DNA from: Geomicrobium sediminis
GTDB taxonomy: Bacteria > Bacillota > Bacilli > Bacillales > Marinococcaceae
Assembly (NCBI RefSeq): GCF_016908595.1
Contig: NZ_JAFBEC010000001.1
Span: 310,001 to 374,000 of the forward strand
Length of the DNA: 64,000 bases
Direction of reading: 5' to 3'
Shown: piece after piece, positions 1 through 10,180 of the stretch
Numbering within the stretch: the stretch's first letter is position 1
Layout: each line of letters opens with the position of its first letter
Made by a program: the position numbers and the translations under genes
Notes under the pieces: model-generated
Seen by the model: the letters and a program-made list of their open reading frames with translations, nothing else
What the model was told of the DNA's origin: nothing
Databases searched by the model: none

Positions 1-515
1 CCTCCATCGATGTCGTGAGTATTATCCCCAACCATGATCGTTTGTTCTGGAGTGCTACCGAGCTGTGCCATCGCTTTTTTAATTGGTTCAGGGTGCGGTT
101 TAACATTCTCTACATCATCAAACGTTACGATCGTTGAAAAGTAAGGTTTTAAACCTGTAATCTCCAAACCGCGCTCAGTTGTAGGACGGCGCTTCGTTGT
201 CACAACACCGAGCTTATACCCTTTGTCAAAAAGTTGAGCTACGGCTTCACGAACACCTTCATATTCGCGAAGTAACTGATCGTGATGCAAATGATTGTGT
301 TCAATGTACATTTCAATCATATCGTTCGCCAAACTAGGGTTCAGGCGAGTGAACGTCTCATCAAGTGACGGGCCAATAAACGGCAAAATATCCGCTCGTT
401 TGTAATGCCCTGGATAATATTCTCCAAGTGTGTGTTCAAACGATGCGATAATAAGTTCGTTCGTGTCAATAAGCGTTCCATCTAAATCAAAAAGCACTGT
501 ATCGACCGTTTTCAT
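1..515 (-). CDS. ppaX: Pyrophosphatase PpaX (HAD family), 3' end cut by window
   Basis: This is a cytosolic HAD-superfamily phosphatase; the B. subtilis homologue hydrolyses the pyrophosphate released when HPr kinase/phosphorylase dephosphorylates Ser-P-HPr. The N-terminus carries the HAD nucleophile motif DLDGTLIDT, a VTTKRRP segment with the motif II Thr, and a late VGDNTHDI motif holding the metal-binding Asp pair. About 171 codons are visible; the C-terminus lies beyond base 1. The ATG is preceded by a strong AAGGAGGAG site. The start lies inside the end of the upstream membrane-protein gene (about 29 nt overlap), so the two are probably co-transcribed with lgt and hprK, which fits the shared role in HPr phosphorylation. 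Confidence 0.9.
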   Translation of the reverse strand, partial: MKTVDTVLFDLDGTLIDTNELIIASFEHTLGEYYPGHYKRADILPFIGPSLDETFTRLNPSLANDMIEMYIEHNHLHHDQLLREYEGVREAVAQLFDKGYKLGVVTTKRRPTTERGLEITGLKPYFSTIVTFDDVENVKPHPEPIKKAMAQLGSTPEQTIMVGDNTHDIDG

Positions 516-1455
516 GAATGATCTCCTCCTTAGACGCTTGCTTCTTCTCAGATCGATTCCAGAAATAAGCGACAATCATCGTTAAAAGAATCGCTGTTAC
601 AAGTCTAATCGCGAGTAACGGTAACACGGGGATCCCTAACGGAATAAAAATGAGCGTATCTTCAACAATCGCGTGACATGCTACGAGAAAGATAACGACG
701 AGGTAGACGTCTTTCTTTTTTACCCCGTTTTTCTTTACTTCTTCTACCATAACACCTGCGCCTAACGCTAGACCAAAGAACAGCCCTGATGCAAGTGTCG
801 TTGATGTGTTTGGCGCAATGCCTAGCATCTTCGTAAACGGCAGCATTTTACGTGAGAACCAATCTAGCAAATGTAAATCTCTCATCACTTCAATGAGTAG
901 CATAATCGGAAAAACAAATAACGCGAGTTGCATAATGCCAAGGCTTGCTCCGATAAGTCCGTCTGCAACAATTCCTAAAACCCCACTAGGCTCAGCCGCA
1001 ACATTTGCCTCAAAAAAGCCATATTGTGCAAGTTCTCCTCCACCGTTCCAAAACCAGTTGATCATAAGGGCGGAAAAAATCGCAAGGCCAATCCGCACAC
1101 TTAAAATCACTGAAATTCGGACACCAAGCTTCGCAGCAACTGCTGACTCTACGATCAAGTTATGGCTAAATGACAGCATGACAGCAAGAATAAAAACTTC
1201 CTTCACAGTAAGGTCTAACGACAAAATTGCACCAATTCCCGCATACAGGTTTAAAAAGTTGCCTAGAACGAGTGGGATTGCTGCTTCCCCAGGCAAACCA
1301 AGCCAACTCATCACTGGTGCAATTTGTCGTGCAATCCAATCCAACACAGGCGTATGTGAAAGCACTGTAATGAGGAACGTGATCGGGAAAATAATTTTTG
1401 CTAACATCCAAGTTGTTTTAATACCCGACCTTAGGCCGTTTTTCAACGTCTTCAT
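487..1455 (-). CDS. yvoD: Nucleoside-recognition (Gate) domain membrane protein, YvoD-like
   Basis: This is a 322-residue polytopic membrane protein with two Gate-type segments and about eight hydrophobic helices. In B. subtilis the same position between lgt and ppaX is held by yvoD, whose substrate is not established. An in-frame TTG lies 12 nt further upstream, but the ATG at 1455 is preceded by GGGGGAG at good spacing, while the TTG has no site, so I chose the ATG. The gene runs in the lgt-to-ppaX direction and overlaps ppaX. The assignment rests on the fold type and gene order; transport specificity cannot be read from sequence. Confidence 0.82.
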   Translation of the reverse strand: MKTLKNGLRSGIKTTWMLAKIIFPITFLITVLSHTPVLDWIARQIAPVMSWLGLPGEAAIPLVLGNFLNLYAGIGAILSLDLTVKEVFILAVMLSFSHNLIVESAVAAKLGVRISVILSVRIGLAIFSALMINWFWNGGGELAQYGFFEANVAAEPSGVLGIVADGLIGASLGIMQLALFVFPIMLLIEVMRDLHLLDWFSRKMLPFTKMLGIAPNTSTTLASGLFFGLALGAGVMVEEVKKNGVKKKDVYLVVIFLVACHAIVEDTLIFIPLGIPVLPLLAIRLVTAILLTMIVAYFWNRSEKKQASKEEIIHENGRYSAF

Positions 1456-1526
1456 ACGCTCCCCCAAGGGTATTCTATTTTTTAAACTGCTTTACCTCAT
1501 TATTCATCTCTTTCAATAAGCACTCA

Positions 1527-2375
1527 TTATTTTTTCTTCGTATTCTTCGATTTTTTCTTCGGTTCGTCATCTAAATATCTTATATCGGATTGCCCTGTTT
1601 TTCGGCGGTAAATGATCAGTACAATCGCACCGACAATGAGTACAATCGAGATCACTTGTGCCGTGCGTAGTAAATCAAAGATCATTAGACTATCTGTTCT
1701 AAGACCTTCGATAAAGAGTCGACCGAATGAATACCAAATGACATACGTTAAGAATAGCTCACCACGGCGAAGGTTTACTCGACGCAAGTAAAGCAAGATC
1801 GCTACACCTAACAAGCTCCAAAGTGATTCATATAAAAACGTCGGGTGATAGTACGCACCATTGATGTACATTTGATTAATAATGAACTCTGGAAGCATAA
1901 GGTTTTCAAGGAACTGGCGAGAAACTTCTCCACCATGTGCCTCTTGGTTCATAAAGTTACCCCAACGGCCGATCGCTTGCCCGAGCAAAATACTCGGTGC
2001 TGTAATGTCGGCTAACTTCCAAAAAGAAACGCCACGCTTTTTCGCAAAAACAATTGCAGTTATGACGGCTCCAATAAGCCCCCCATGAATTGCAAGTCCA
2101 CCTTCCCAAATCGCAATGATTTGACCAGGGTTTTCTAAATAATAATCGAGCCTAAATAAGACGTAGTAAAGTCTGGCACTGACAATTGCGATCGGCACAG
2201 CCCAAATGAGCAAGTCCAAAATCAAATCTTTCGGTAAACCACGGCGCTTTGCTTCTTGATTCGCCAATAAGTAACCTAGAAAACCACCGAGCATGATAAT
2301 TAATCCATACCAATAAATTGGCCAGCCAAAAATCTCAATGGCAACGGGGTTTAAAGGTTGCACGGATAAAAACAT
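1527..2375 (-). CDS. lgt: Prolipoprotein diacylglyceryl transferase Lgt
   Basis: Lgt transfers diacylglycerol from phosphatidylglycerol to the lipobox cysteine of prolipoproteins in the cytoplasmic membrane. The 282-residue protein has seven hydrophobic helices and the family signature [14 protein letters not shown] at about residues 135-150, plus the conserved HPTFLYES stretch. The C-terminus is Lys-rich and cytosolic. The ATG has an AGAGGTGA site. It sits 20 nt downstream of hprK in one operon with the YvoD-like gene and ppaX. Several lipoprotein substrates are encoded in this window: two cytochromes c, a late lipoprotein at 22.8 kb and a TPR lipoprotein at 49.2 kb. Confidence 0.96.
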   Translation of the reverse strand: MFLSVQPLNPVAIEIFGWPIYWYGLIIMLGGFLGYLLANQEAKRRGLPKDLILDLLIWAVPIAIVSARLYYVLFRLDYYLENPGQIIAIWEGGLAIHGGLIGAVITAIVFAKKRGVSFWKLADITAPSILLGQAIGRWGNFMNQEAHGGEVSRQFLENLMLPEFIINQMYINGAYYHPTFLYESLWSLLGVAILLYLRRVNLRRGELFLTYVIWYSFGRLFIEGLRTDSLMIFDLLRTAQVISIVLIVGAIVLIIYRRKTGQSDIRYLDDEPKKKSKNTKKK

Positions 2376-2395
2376 CTTACAGTCACCTCTTTCAA

Positions 2396-3331
2396 TTACA
2401 ATTCTTCTTTGTCGTAATCTTCAATAACATCCATTAGTTTGTTCGAAAATTCTTGAGCAGCATTAATTCCCATCCGCTTCAATCGGAAGTTCATCGCTGC
2501 AACTTCTACAATTACTGCCAAGTTCCGTCCTGGACGAACAGGAATCGTATATTTCGGTATTTCACTTTCAAGGATCTGTAATTTTTCTTCATCAATACCT
2601 AAGCGGTCATACGCTTTCTTTTCATCCCAAAGTTCTAAATGAACATTTAGTGTAATTCGCTTAAATGGTCGCACCGCTCCAGCGCCAAATAAGGTCATCA
2701 CATCTATAATCCCTAAACCCCGGATTTCAAGTAGGTGGCGAATGAGTTCAGGTGCTTGTCCCATCAATGTGTCCGCATGTTGTTGACTAATTTCAACGGA
2801 ATCGTCAGCAACAAGTCGATGACCACGTCGTACGAGGTCAAGAGCCGTTTCACTCTTACCTACTCCACTCGCCCCAGTGATTAATACACCAATTCCATAT
2901 ATGTCTACAAGAACACCATGTACAGCTGTCGTATCGGCTAACTGTGCTTCTAGAAAGTTTGTAATCATACTGATGAGACGTGTCGTTGTCATATCTGCAC
3001 GCATGATTGGTACGCCTGAAGCTTCAGCGGCTTCCATCAATTCCGGTGGAGCTTCTAATCCTCTTGAAATAATGACACCTGGCGTGTTCGGTGTACATAA
3101 CTTTTGCATTCTTTCTGTACGTTGCTGATCGGTAAGTCGTTCTAAAAACGTTAACTCTGTACGCCCGAGCAACTGTAACCGTCGCCGCGGATAATATGTA
3201 AAGAAACCGGCCATTTCCATTCCCGGTCGAGATATATCACTCGTCGTAATCGGTCGATAAATGCCATCTTCTCCACCGAGTAACTCCATGGAGAATCGAT
3301 CGATTAAACTTTTCGCAGTGACTTTTGACAT
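2396..3331 (-). CDS. hprK: HPr kinase/phosphorylase HprK
   Basis: HprK phosphorylates HPr on Ser-46 and reverses this reaction, controlling carbon catabolite repression. The 311-residue length matches the 310-residue B. subtilis enzyme. A Walker A motif GASGVGKS lies near residue 153, followed by LVADDSV and the HprK signature around [10 protein letters not shown]. The start MSKVTAKSL was chosen because GGAGGTG precedes its ATG; an open frame extends 39 codons further upstream but has no site and does not look like the family. It is the first gene of the hprK-lgt-yvoD-ppaX unit. Confidence 0.97.
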   Translation of the reverse strand: MSKVTAKSLIDRFSMELLGGEDGIYRPITTSDISRPGMEMAGFFTYYPRRRLQLLGRTELTFLERLTDQQRTERMQKLCTPNTPGVIISRGLEAPPELMEAAEASGVPIMRADMTTTRLISMITNFLEAQLADTTAVHGVLVDIYGIGVLITGASGVGKSETALDLVRRGHRLVADDSVEISQQHADTLMGQAPELIRHLLEIRGLGIIDVMTLFGAGAVRPFKRITLNVHLELWDEKKAYDRLGIDEEKLQILESEIPKYTIPVRPGRNLAVIVEVAAMNFRLKRMGINAAQEFSNKLMDVIEDYDKEEL

Positions 3332-3447
3332 CGTCACACCTCCGAAACTATCCATTATCTTTTTGCAGATCCTATCTATTGTAGCATGAAAGAACTTCAA
3401 GATGAATGTTAGACATCCAGCACCCTTTGACAAGCATACATACAGCA

Positions 3448-3486
3448 AAAAGAGACCTTGGCTATCCTTCTGCCAAGGTCCCTTTT
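3448..3486 (-). terminator. Rho-independent terminator after yvlD
   Basis: On the minus strand GACCTTGGC pairs perfectly with GCCAAGGTC (stem arms 3454-3462 and 3472-3480) and is followed by CTCTTTTTG. It separates yvlD from hprK. Confidence 0.85.
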
Positions 3487-3489
3487 CGA

Positions 3490-3852
3490 CTAAGAAGTAA
3501 AAGGTTTAGAAATTAGATTGAGCAATGCGTTAATTAACGCCATAACGACAGCAGCTAAAATCGCTGTACCGAAGTGATCAATTACAAAGGCATCTCCCAT
3601 TAAAAATGAGATAAAGTAGAGCAAAAAGGCATTAATAATAAAGATAAAAATACCTAATGTCAAAACCGTCACCGGTAGCGTAAGTACGACTAATATGGGA
3701 CGTACAAGCGTATTGGCAAGACCAAGTAAAACGGCAGCAATAAATGCTGCACCCCATCCGCTTAATTCAAACCCATCAAAAATCAATCCTGTAATTAACA
3801 ACACTGCTGCATTTACTACTATATAAAAGAAACATCCGAGCATTGTGATCAA
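3490..3852 (-). CDS. yvlD: YvlD family small membrane protein (phage holin family 4-like)
   Basis: This is a 120-residue protein with four hydrophobic helices and the family segment [20 protein letters not shown] near its centre. YvlD of B. subtilis belongs to the sigma-W envelope-stress regulon and its biochemical role is unknown. The start could be TTG at 3852 or ATG at 3843: GGAAGG precedes the TTG at 5 nt, while AGGAG is 12 nt from the ATG, so the TTG is slightly preferred. The neighbour upstream is the YvlB-like gene, but a hairpin lies between. The B. subtilis companions yvlA and yvlC are absent here. Confidence 0.85.
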   Translation of the reverse strand: MITMLGCFFYIVVNAAVLLITGLIFDGFELSGWGAAFIAAVLLGLANTLVRPILVVLTLPVTVLTLGIFIFIINAFLLYFISFLMGDAFVIDHFGTAILAAVVMALINALLNLISKPFTS

Positions 3853-3870
3853 GCTCTCCTTCCATAAAAG

Positions 3871-3896
3871 AAGAGAGCGGACCCCGCCGCTCTATC
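3871..3896 (-). terminator. Hairpin between yvlB-like gene and yvlD
   Basis: AGAGCGG (3874-3880) pairs with CCGCTCT (3887-3893); on the minus strand the stem is followed by CTTCTTTTAT. It could be a weak or partial terminator that lets some transcription through into yvlD. Confidence 0.6.
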
Positions 3897-3898
3897 CT

Positions 3899-5047
3899 TT
3901 ATTCTTCACTCTCTGTTTTAATTGAAATTGAACCCGTCTTCGTACTTGCATCAATACGAATTTGATCCTCAAAGTTAGGGTTTGAAACGAGTGTCAACGT
4001 TTTCTGGATAAAGTCACGCTTCTCCTCATGGACGTCAACATTTGGGAGCTTCCAATGGTAGCTTCCCACATTTGTCTTCAGCTTCGCTTTGGTACTCACT
4101 TGATCAGGAACAATAACCTTCACTGAACCAGTACCGGCGTTTAAGGACGCATACCCTGTTTTCACATCTTTAAAGTGACAATGGATCGTTCCATTTAATG
4201 CTTCTGCATCAATGTCTTTATAACTTCCATCCAACTCTACGCTACCATTAGCTGTCCTCAAATCGATACGGTCAATTGTACCACCTTTAACGTGTACGGT
4301 ACCGTTTAACGCTTCTGCTTCTAGAAGCTCCGTTTTTACTGAATCAACATCTAAACTTCCGTTAACAGATTTAATGGACAGATACGTTGTATCTGCATCA
4401 GCAACCGTCACCTTACCGTTAAATGTATACAACTTTACCTTTTCGAGCTTTTTCTTAGGCAAATAAACAGTCGTATTCAATTTAATGCGCTTCGACTTCG
4501 TGTAAAAATGAAGCTCGTTGTCAATGGATTCGAAGACCGTATTTTCTAAGAAGCTGTTTCGAGCTTCTTCAACGTGGCTCGCTTTATATACTTTCGCCGT
4601 ACATTCAAGCTTCACGTCAGGCTCATCCCACGTCTTTAATTCAACTGCACCATTTTCGAGGGATAAGTTAAACAAGTCTTCACTCATGCCTGTATGCTGA
4701 AAGATATGGTTAACTTCGACCGCATTGCCAAAGTTAAAATCAAGATCAAGTTCTTTAATCTTCGTAACTGCTGACTCAACAAAATCCGAAAACCAACGTG
4801 CCCCTTCACTCCAACGGTTATTGTCGTCTTGATTTACATTTTGGTCCGATTGCTCATCAAAACGGCGATTCCCTTCTTCCCAGTTCACTTCTGTACTAAG
4901 TTGAGATTTGTCTCTCGTTGTTGAGCTGCTTACGGTCGGTTCAGTGTTCGATGAATTATTGCTTATGGCACGCATAAGCTTTTCTCCATCCTCAGCACTA
5001 ATTTTACCTTCGTCAATCATCTTGAGAATCATCTTACGCTCTTCCAT
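3899..5047 (-). CDS. YvlB-like protein: SHOCT-like N-terminal domain plus DUF4097 adhesin-like beta domain
   Basis: The 382-residue protein starts with a short helical segment (residues 1-30, MILKMIDEGKISAEDGEKL) typical of the YvlB/LiaX N-terminal domain. A polar linker follows, then a long repetitive beta region (about 130-380) with recurring patterns such as LNGTVHV, ANGSVEL and LNGTIHC, typical of DUF4097 beta-helices. There is no signal peptide. B. subtilis YvlB belongs to the sigma-W regulon and enterococcal LiaX senses envelope attack; function here is inferred from these relatives. A sigma-W-type promoter lies just upstream, supporting an envelope-stress role. The ATG has a GAGGGT site. 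Confidence 0.85.
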   Translation of the reverse strand: MEERKMILKMIDEGKISAEDGEKLMRAISNNSSNTEPTVSSSTTRDKSQLSTEVNWEEGNRRFDEQSDQNVNQDDNNRWSEGARWFSDFVESAVTKIKELDLDFNFGNAVEVNHIFQHTGMSEDLFNLSLENGAVELKTWDEPDVKLECTAKVYKASHVEEARNSFLENTVFESIDNELHFYTKSKRIKLNTTVYLPKKKLEKVKLYTFNGKVTVADADTTYLSIKSVNGSLDVDSVKTELLEAEALNGTVHVKGGTIDRIDLRTANGSVELDGSYKDIDAEALNGTIHCHFKDVKTGYASLNAGTGSVKVIVPDQVSTKAKLKTNVGSYHWKLPNVDVHEEKRDFIQKTLTLVSNPNFEDQIRIDASTKTGSISIKTESEE

Positions 5048-5094
5048 GTTGGTACCCTCGCTTTCCTTAACATTTAGCTATCTCACAATCTATT

Positions 5095-5121
5095 TACGAA
5101 CAGCCACGGTATAAGGTTTCA
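5095..5121 (-). promoter_or_regulatory. Sigma-W-type (ECF) promoter for the yvlB-like gene
   Basis: Read on the minus strand, TGAAAC (5121-5116) is followed after 17 nt by CGTA (5098-5095), close to the sigma-W consensus of B. subtilis. It lies in the gap between the uvrA stop and the yvlB-like start, pointing to the latter about 48 nt downstream. The homologous yvl genes in B. subtilis are sigma-W controlled. Confidence 0.8.
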
Positions 5122-5126
5122 AGCGT

Positions 5127-7991
5127 TTAGGAGCTAACAGATTCCTTTAGTTCATCCATGCGTTTCTTTTCTCGCTCTAAGATCGGTTTTAGGTAATCTC
5201 CCGTGTAAGAACCTTTCGTTTCAGCTACGACTTCTGGTGTGCCTGTTACGAGTATTTCTCCACCACCATCGCCACCTTCTGGGCCTAAGTCAACAATGTG
5301 ATCTACTGTTTTGATGACATCAAGATTGTGTTCAATAACTAGAACCGTATCTCCATTATCTACCAAGCGTTGAAGTACTTGTAGCAAACGTTTAATGTCA
5401 TCAACATGAAGGCCTGTCGTCGGTTCATCAAGAATATACAAAGAGCGTCCGCTCGTACGTCGGTGCAGTTGAGATGCAAGCTTCACTCGTTGCGCTTCTC
5501 CACCTGATAACGTCGTTCCTGACTGCCCTAGTTTTATATACCCTAATCCGACATCTTGTAACGTCTTTATCTTCCTGTAAATCCGTGGAATGTTCTCAAA
5601 GAACACAATCGCTTCGTCAACCGTCATCGCTAGAATGTCAGCGATGTTTTTGTTTTTATATTTGATGTCTAGCGTTTCACGATTGTACCGTTTTCCATCG
5701 CATTCCTCACATGGCACATACACATCTGGGAGAAAATGCATTTCGATCTTCAGAATCCCGTCACCGCGACATGTTTCACAACGTCCACCTTTTACGTTAA
5801 AGCTAAACCTTCCTTTTTGGTAGCCTCTTACTTTCGCTTCATTTGTCATCGCATACACTTCACGAATGTAATCAAACACACCTGTGTATGTTGCAGGGTT
5901 TGATCTTGGCGTTCGACCAATTGGGGATTGGTCGATGTTTACAACATAATCAAGTTGATCAATGCCTTCAATTTCTTTGTGCTTTGCTGGTTTCTCCCTT
6001 GCACGATGGAGCTTTTGGGACAGCGCTTTACGAAGAATATCATTAATCAACGTACTTTTCCCTGAACCCGAGACGCCTGTAACTGCATTAAAAACACCGA
6101 GTGGTATGTCAATCGTTACGTTTTTCAAGTTGTTTGCCGTAGCACCTTTAATCGTCAACTTCCGATCGGTTAACGCTCGTCGTTCTTTAGGAAGAGGAAT
6201 GAATCGCTTCCCTGATAAATATTGACCCGTCAATGATTCAGGATCCTCCATAATTTCATCAGGCGTCCCTTCACTCGTAATATAGCCGCCAGCCAAGCCT
6301 GCACCAGGACCGATATCAACGATATGGTCTGCTGCAAACATCGTATCTTCATCGTGCTCAACGACGATTAATGTATTACCGAGGTCTCGCATCCGTTCCA
6401 GTGTTTTAATTAAACGTGTGTTATCCCGTTGATGAAGACCGATACTCGGCTCATCTAAAATGTACAGTACTCCCATCAGCGCAGAACCAATTTGGGTTGC
6501 TAAACGAATTCGCTGAGCCTCCCCACCTGATAACGTTCCTGCTGTTCGACTCATCGTCAAGTAACCGAGCCCTACATTTGCTAAAAACCCTAAACGTTCA
6601 TCGATTTCATTAATGATTAACCTTGCAATCTGCTTTTCTTTATCGGTAAGGTCGAGTGTTGTTATATAGTTCTTCGCTTCAAGGATCGGTAAGTCTGTTA
6701 CTTGCCCAATATGCTTTCCTGCAACGAGAACTGACAAGCTTTCTTTCTTCAAACGATGTCCTTTACACGTGCCACACGCCTTACTAATCATGTATTGTTC
6801 CATTTGTTCCCGAACATAATCCGACGACGTTTCATGATAACGTCTTGATATGTTGCGTAAAACACCTTCAAAGTTAATAGTACGCTCTCGAACCGATCCA
6901 AATTCATTTTCGTGACGAAAAACAATTAAATCTTTTCCGCTACCGTAAAATAAAATTTCAACATGTTCTTTCGGAAGCTCGTTAAATGGCACATCCATAT
7001 CAATACCATAATGGGAGCAAACCGCTTCTAACAGTTGCGGATAATAATTAGAACTTGTTGGCTTCCAAGGTAAGATTGCATGTTCACGCAAGCTAAGAGA
7101 GGCGTCTGGAATGACTAACTCTTCGTCTGTCTCTAATTTAGAGCCTAATCCATCACACGTCGGACACGCTCCGAACGGATTGTTAAAAGAAAACAAACGC
7201 GGCTCTAGCTCTCCAATTGAGAAACCACATTGTGGACATGAATGATGTTGATTGAAGCGAATTTCATCGCCATCAATTAGATCAATTAGAATTTGACCTC
7301 CAGCAAGGTCTAAACCGGTTTCAAGTGACCCTGATAATCTTGCTTCAATCCCATCCTTAATAACGATACGATCTACAACGACCTCAATAGAGTGCTTCTT
7401 ATTCTTATCTAACTCAATCTCTTCTGAGAGGTCTAGAATCGTTCCATCGACTCGGACACGAACGTACCCTTGTTTCTTTAAATCATCAAACACTTTCTTA
7501 TGGGTACCTTTTCGTCCAGAGACAATTGGAGCTAGAATTTGCATTTTCGTACGTTCAGGATATTCTAGCAGTTGATCAATCATCTGTTGTACACTTTGGG
7601 AAGTGATTGGGATGTTATGGTTCGGACAATAAGGCACACCAATTCTTGCAAATAAAAGTCGCAAGTAATCGTAGATTTCCGTTACTGTTCCAACGGTAGA
7701 GCGAGGGTTTTGACTCGTCGTCTTTTGGTCAATCGAAATCGCCGGTGATAACCCTTCTATGCTATCCACATCCGGCTTGTCCATTTGACCTAAAAACTGC
7801 CGAGCATACGCTGACAGTGATTCAACGTAACGTCGTTGTCCTTCCGCATAAATCGTATCAAAAGCAAGTGACGATTTCCCGGAACCAGATAGCCCCGTAA
7901 AAACGACCAACTTGTCTCTTGGAATCGTAATGTCAACGTTTTTCAGATTGTGTGATCGTGCACCTTTCACGCGAATGTTCTCTAATCCCAT
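5127..7991 (-). CDS. uvrA: Excinuclease ABC subunit A, UvrA
   Basis: UvrA is the damage-recognition ATPase of nucleotide excision repair, acting as a dimer with UvrB. At 954 residues it has the usual length. It has two ABC modules: Walker [10 protein letters not shown] near residue 32 and GVSGSGKST near 640, each with a signature LSGGEAQR (about 488 and 830). Zinc fingers are visible as CPQCGF...CPTC (about 253-280) and CETCRGDG...CEEC (about 738-765). The gene follows uvrB by 46 nt, so they form one operon. The ATG start agrees with the family N-terminus ([18 protein letters not shown]). Confidence 0.98.
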   Translation of the reverse strand: MGLENIRVKGARSHNLKNVDITIPRDKLVVFTGLSGSGKSSLAFDTIYAEGQRRYVESLSAYARQFLGQMDKPDVDSIEGLSPAISIDQKTTSQNPRSTVGTVTEIYDYLRLLFARIGVPYCPNHNIPITSQSVQQMIDQLLEYPERTKMQILAPIVSGRKGTHKKVFDDLKKQGYVRVRVDGTILDLSEEIELDKNKKHSIEVVVDRIVIKDGIEARLSGSLETGLDLAGGQILIDLIDGDEIRFNQHHSCPQCGFSIGELEPRLFSFNNPFGACPTCDGLGSKLETDEELVIPDASLSLREHAILPWKPTSSNYYPQLLEAVCSHYGIDMDVPFNELPKEHVEILFYGSGKDLIVFRHENEFGSVRERTINFEGVLRNISRRYHETSSDYVREQMEQYMISKACGTCKGHRLKKESLSVLVAGKHIGQVTDLPILEAKNYITTLDLTDKEKQIARLIINEIDERLGFLANVGLGYLTMSRTAGTLSGGEAQRIRLATQIGSALMGVLYILDEPSIGLHQRDNTRLIKTLERMRDLGNTLIVVEHDEDTMFAADHIVDIGPGAGLAGGYITSEGTPDEIMEDPESLTGQYLSGKRFIPLPKERRALTDRKLTIKGATANNLKNVTIDIPLGVFNAVTGVSGSGKSTLINDILRKALSQKLHRAREKPAKHKEIEGIDQLDYVVNIDQSPIGRTPRSNPATYTGVFDYIREVYAMTNEAKVRGYQKGRFSFNVKGGRCETCRGDGILKIEMHFLPDVYVPCEECDGKRYNRETLDIKYKNKNIADILAMTVDEAIVFFENIPRIYRKIKTLQDVGLGYIKLGQSGTTLSGGEAQRVKLASQLHRRTSGRSLYILDEPTTGLHVDDIKRLLQVLQRLVDNGDTVLVIEHNLDVIKTVDHIVDLGPEGGDGGGEILVTGTPEVVAETKGSYTGDYLKPILEREKKRMDELKESVSS

Positions 7992-8037
7992 ATCGACGTC
8001 TTCCTTTCATAACTCTTGCAATAATGACGGTATTGTT

Positions 8038-10011
8038 CTACGACCCTTTTAATTCGATCAGAACGTCACGCAATTCTGCTGCTCGTTCAAAGTCCAACAG
8101 TCGCGCAGCATCTTTCATATCGCTTTCGATTTTCTCAATGGTTGCAACCCGTTCTTCTTTCGTCATCTTCTTCGGTGACTTGATCGTTTTCTCTTCGGCT
8201 GAATCATCCGTTGACAATGTCGCTTGTACGGTATCCGGGATCGCTTTGTTAATCGTCTGTGGTGTAATGCCATGCTTTTCATTATATTCGATTTGAATCG
8301 TACGACGTCGCTCAGTTTCATCCATCGCTACCCGCATCGACCCTGTAATCTTATCTGCATACATAATGACTCGCCCGTTTGCGTTACGTGCCGCACGACC
8401 CATCGTTTGAATCAATGAACGCTCCGCTCGTAGAAACCCTTCTTTATCCGCATCTAGGATTGCGACGAGAGATACTTCTGGAATGTCCAATCCTTCACGT
8501 AACAAGTTAATTCCAACGAGACAATCAAATTCCCCGAGTCGAAGCTGCCGGATAATCTCTAGTCGTTCTAACGTTTTAATGTCAGAATGCAAATACTTCA
8601 CTTTAATACCGACTTCCGTTAAGTATGCACTTAAGTCTTCAGACATTTTCTTCGTTAACGTTGTAATAAGAACCCGCTCAGAGCGTTCTGATCTTTTGTT
8701 AATCTCACCAATCAAGTCATCAATTTGTCCTTGGATTGGTCTTACCTCTACTTCAGGATCTAACAACCCCGTCGGTCGAATGATCTGCTCTACTACTTCT
8801 GGAGCCTTCTCTCCTTCATAAGGACCAGGCGTTGCAGACACGTATACTGCTTGTGCTACTCGCTTCTCGAACTCTTCGAATTTAAGCGGACGGTTATCCA
8901 TTGCTGATGGCAAACGGAAACCGTGGTCTACAAGAACTTTCTTGCGTGCTTGGTCACCGTTATACATCCCTCGAACTTGAGGTAACGTCACGTGTGATTC
9001 ATCAATAATTAATAAGAAATCTTTCGGAAAGAAGTCGATCAATGTGTATGGTGAATCACCGGCTTCACGGAATGTTAAGTGTCTTGAATAATTCTCAATG
9101 CCTGAACAAAAACCCATCTCATGCATCATTTCAATATCATAACGCGTACGTTGCTCTAAACGTTGCGCTTCTAACAATTTATTGTTCGCATTTAATTCTT
9201 CTAGTTGTTCTTCCAACTCTTTCTCAATGTTGACAATTGCACGCTTCATCTTCTCTTCACGAGTAACAAAGTGAGATGCTGGGAATATGGCAACGTGATT
9301 TCGTTCGCCAATCACCTCACCCGTAAGTGCATCAACTTCAGTAATGCGATCAATTTCATCGCCAAAAAATTCAACGCGTATGCATTGTTCATCTCGCGAG
9401 GCAGGAAAGATCTCAACAACATCTCCACGTACACGAAACGTTCCGCGTATGAAGTTAATATCATTTCTCGTATATTGAATATCAACGAGATCATTTAATA
9501 GTTCGTCTCGACCTTTCTCCATATCGGTTCTAAGTGAGACGACAAGATCGCGGTATTCTTCTGGAGAACCTAAGCCGTAGATACAAGATACACTAGCAAT
9601 AATAATGACATCTTCACGCTCAAAAAGCGCACTCGTTGCAGAGTGTCTTAGTTTATCAATCTCATCGTTGATACTAGCATCCTTCTCAATGAATGTATCT
9701 GACTGTGGAACATAAGCCTCTGGCTGATAGTAATCATAATAACTTACGAAATATTCGACAGCATTGTTTGGAAAGAATGATTTAAACTCACTGTATAGCT
9801 GTCCTGCCAGCGTCTTATTATGAGCAATAATTAACGTTGGCTTGTTAACTTCTTTAATGACATTCGACATCGTAAACGTCTTACCCGTACCTGTCGCACC
9901 GAGCAACACTTGATGCTTCCTTCCTTCGTTCACTTGCTTCACAATTTCTTTAATCGCTTGTGGTTGGTCCCCTTGTGGCTCATAAGCTGACACTAGTTCG
10001 AATTGATTCAA
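8038..10011 (-). CDS. uvrB: Excinuclease ABC subunit B, UvrB
   Basis: UvrB is the helicase-like subunit that verifies damage and recruits UvrC. The 657-residue protein has Walker A GATGTGKT (about 39-46), the beta-hairpin region [10 protein letters not shown], the DESH Walker B at about 340, helicase motifs near MGRAARN, and a C-terminal UVR motif ([20 protein letters not shown]). The start codon is TTG, supported by GGAGGAG seven nt upstream; no nearby ATG fits. B. subtilis has csbA next to uvrB; I see no csbA here. uvrA follows at 46 nt. Confidence 0.98.
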   Translation of the reverse strand: MNQFELVSAYEPQGDQPQAIKEIVKQVNEGRKHQVLLGATGTGKTFTMSNVIKEVNKPTLIIAHNKTLAGQLYSEFKSFFPNNAVEYFVSYYDYYQPEAYVPQSDTFIEKDASINDEIDKLRHSATSALFEREDVIIIASVSCIYGLGSPEEYRDLVVSLRTDMEKGRDELLNDLVDIQYTRNDINFIRGTFRVRGDVVEIFPASRDEQCIRVEFFGDEIDRITEVDALTGEVIGERNHVAIFPASHFVTREEKMKRAIVNIEKELEEQLEELNANNKLLEAQRLEQRTRYDIEMMHEMGFCSGIENYSRHLTFREAGDSPYTLIDFFPKDFLLIIDESHVTLPQVRGMYNGDQARKKVLVDHGFRLPSAMDNRPLKFEEFEKRVAQAVYVSATPGPYEGEKAPEVVEQIIRPTGLLDPEVEVRPIQGQIDDLIGEINKRSERSERVLITTLTKKMSEDLSAYLTEVGIKVKYLHSDIKTLERLEIIRQLRLGEFDCLVGINLLREGLDIPEVSLVAILDADKEGFLRAERSLIQTMGRAARNANGRVIMYADKITGSMRVAMDETERRRTIQIEYNEKHGITPQTINKAIPDTVQATLSTDDSAEEKTIKSPKKMTKEERVATIEKIESDMKDAARLLDFERAAELRDVLIELKGS

Positions 10012-10106
10012 CGTTGCTCTCCTCCTACCGTGCGCACATCTTTTGTTACTAAAATTATATCATAATTTCATAAAAGCGAACATACTTTCGGTTTTTATTT
10101 CTGTAC

Positions 10107-10171
10107 ACAAAAAGACATTCCCGTTTTTCAGCATTCTATATCACTAGAATACCTCTTTTAGGAATGTCTAA
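10107..10171 (-). terminator. Terminator after minJ
   Basis: Arms AGACATTCC (10113-10121) and GGAATGTCT (10161-10169) enclose an inner ATTCTA/TAGAAT stem; on the minus strand the structure is followed by TTTTTG. It separates minJ from uvrB. Confidence 0.75.
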
Positions 10172-10180
10172 TCACTTTTA

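Noticed and set aside
806-1519. 237-codon open frame on the plus strand opposite the YvoD-like gene
   Set aside because: It lies antisense to a gene with clear membrane-protein composition and has no family features; typical shadow frame.
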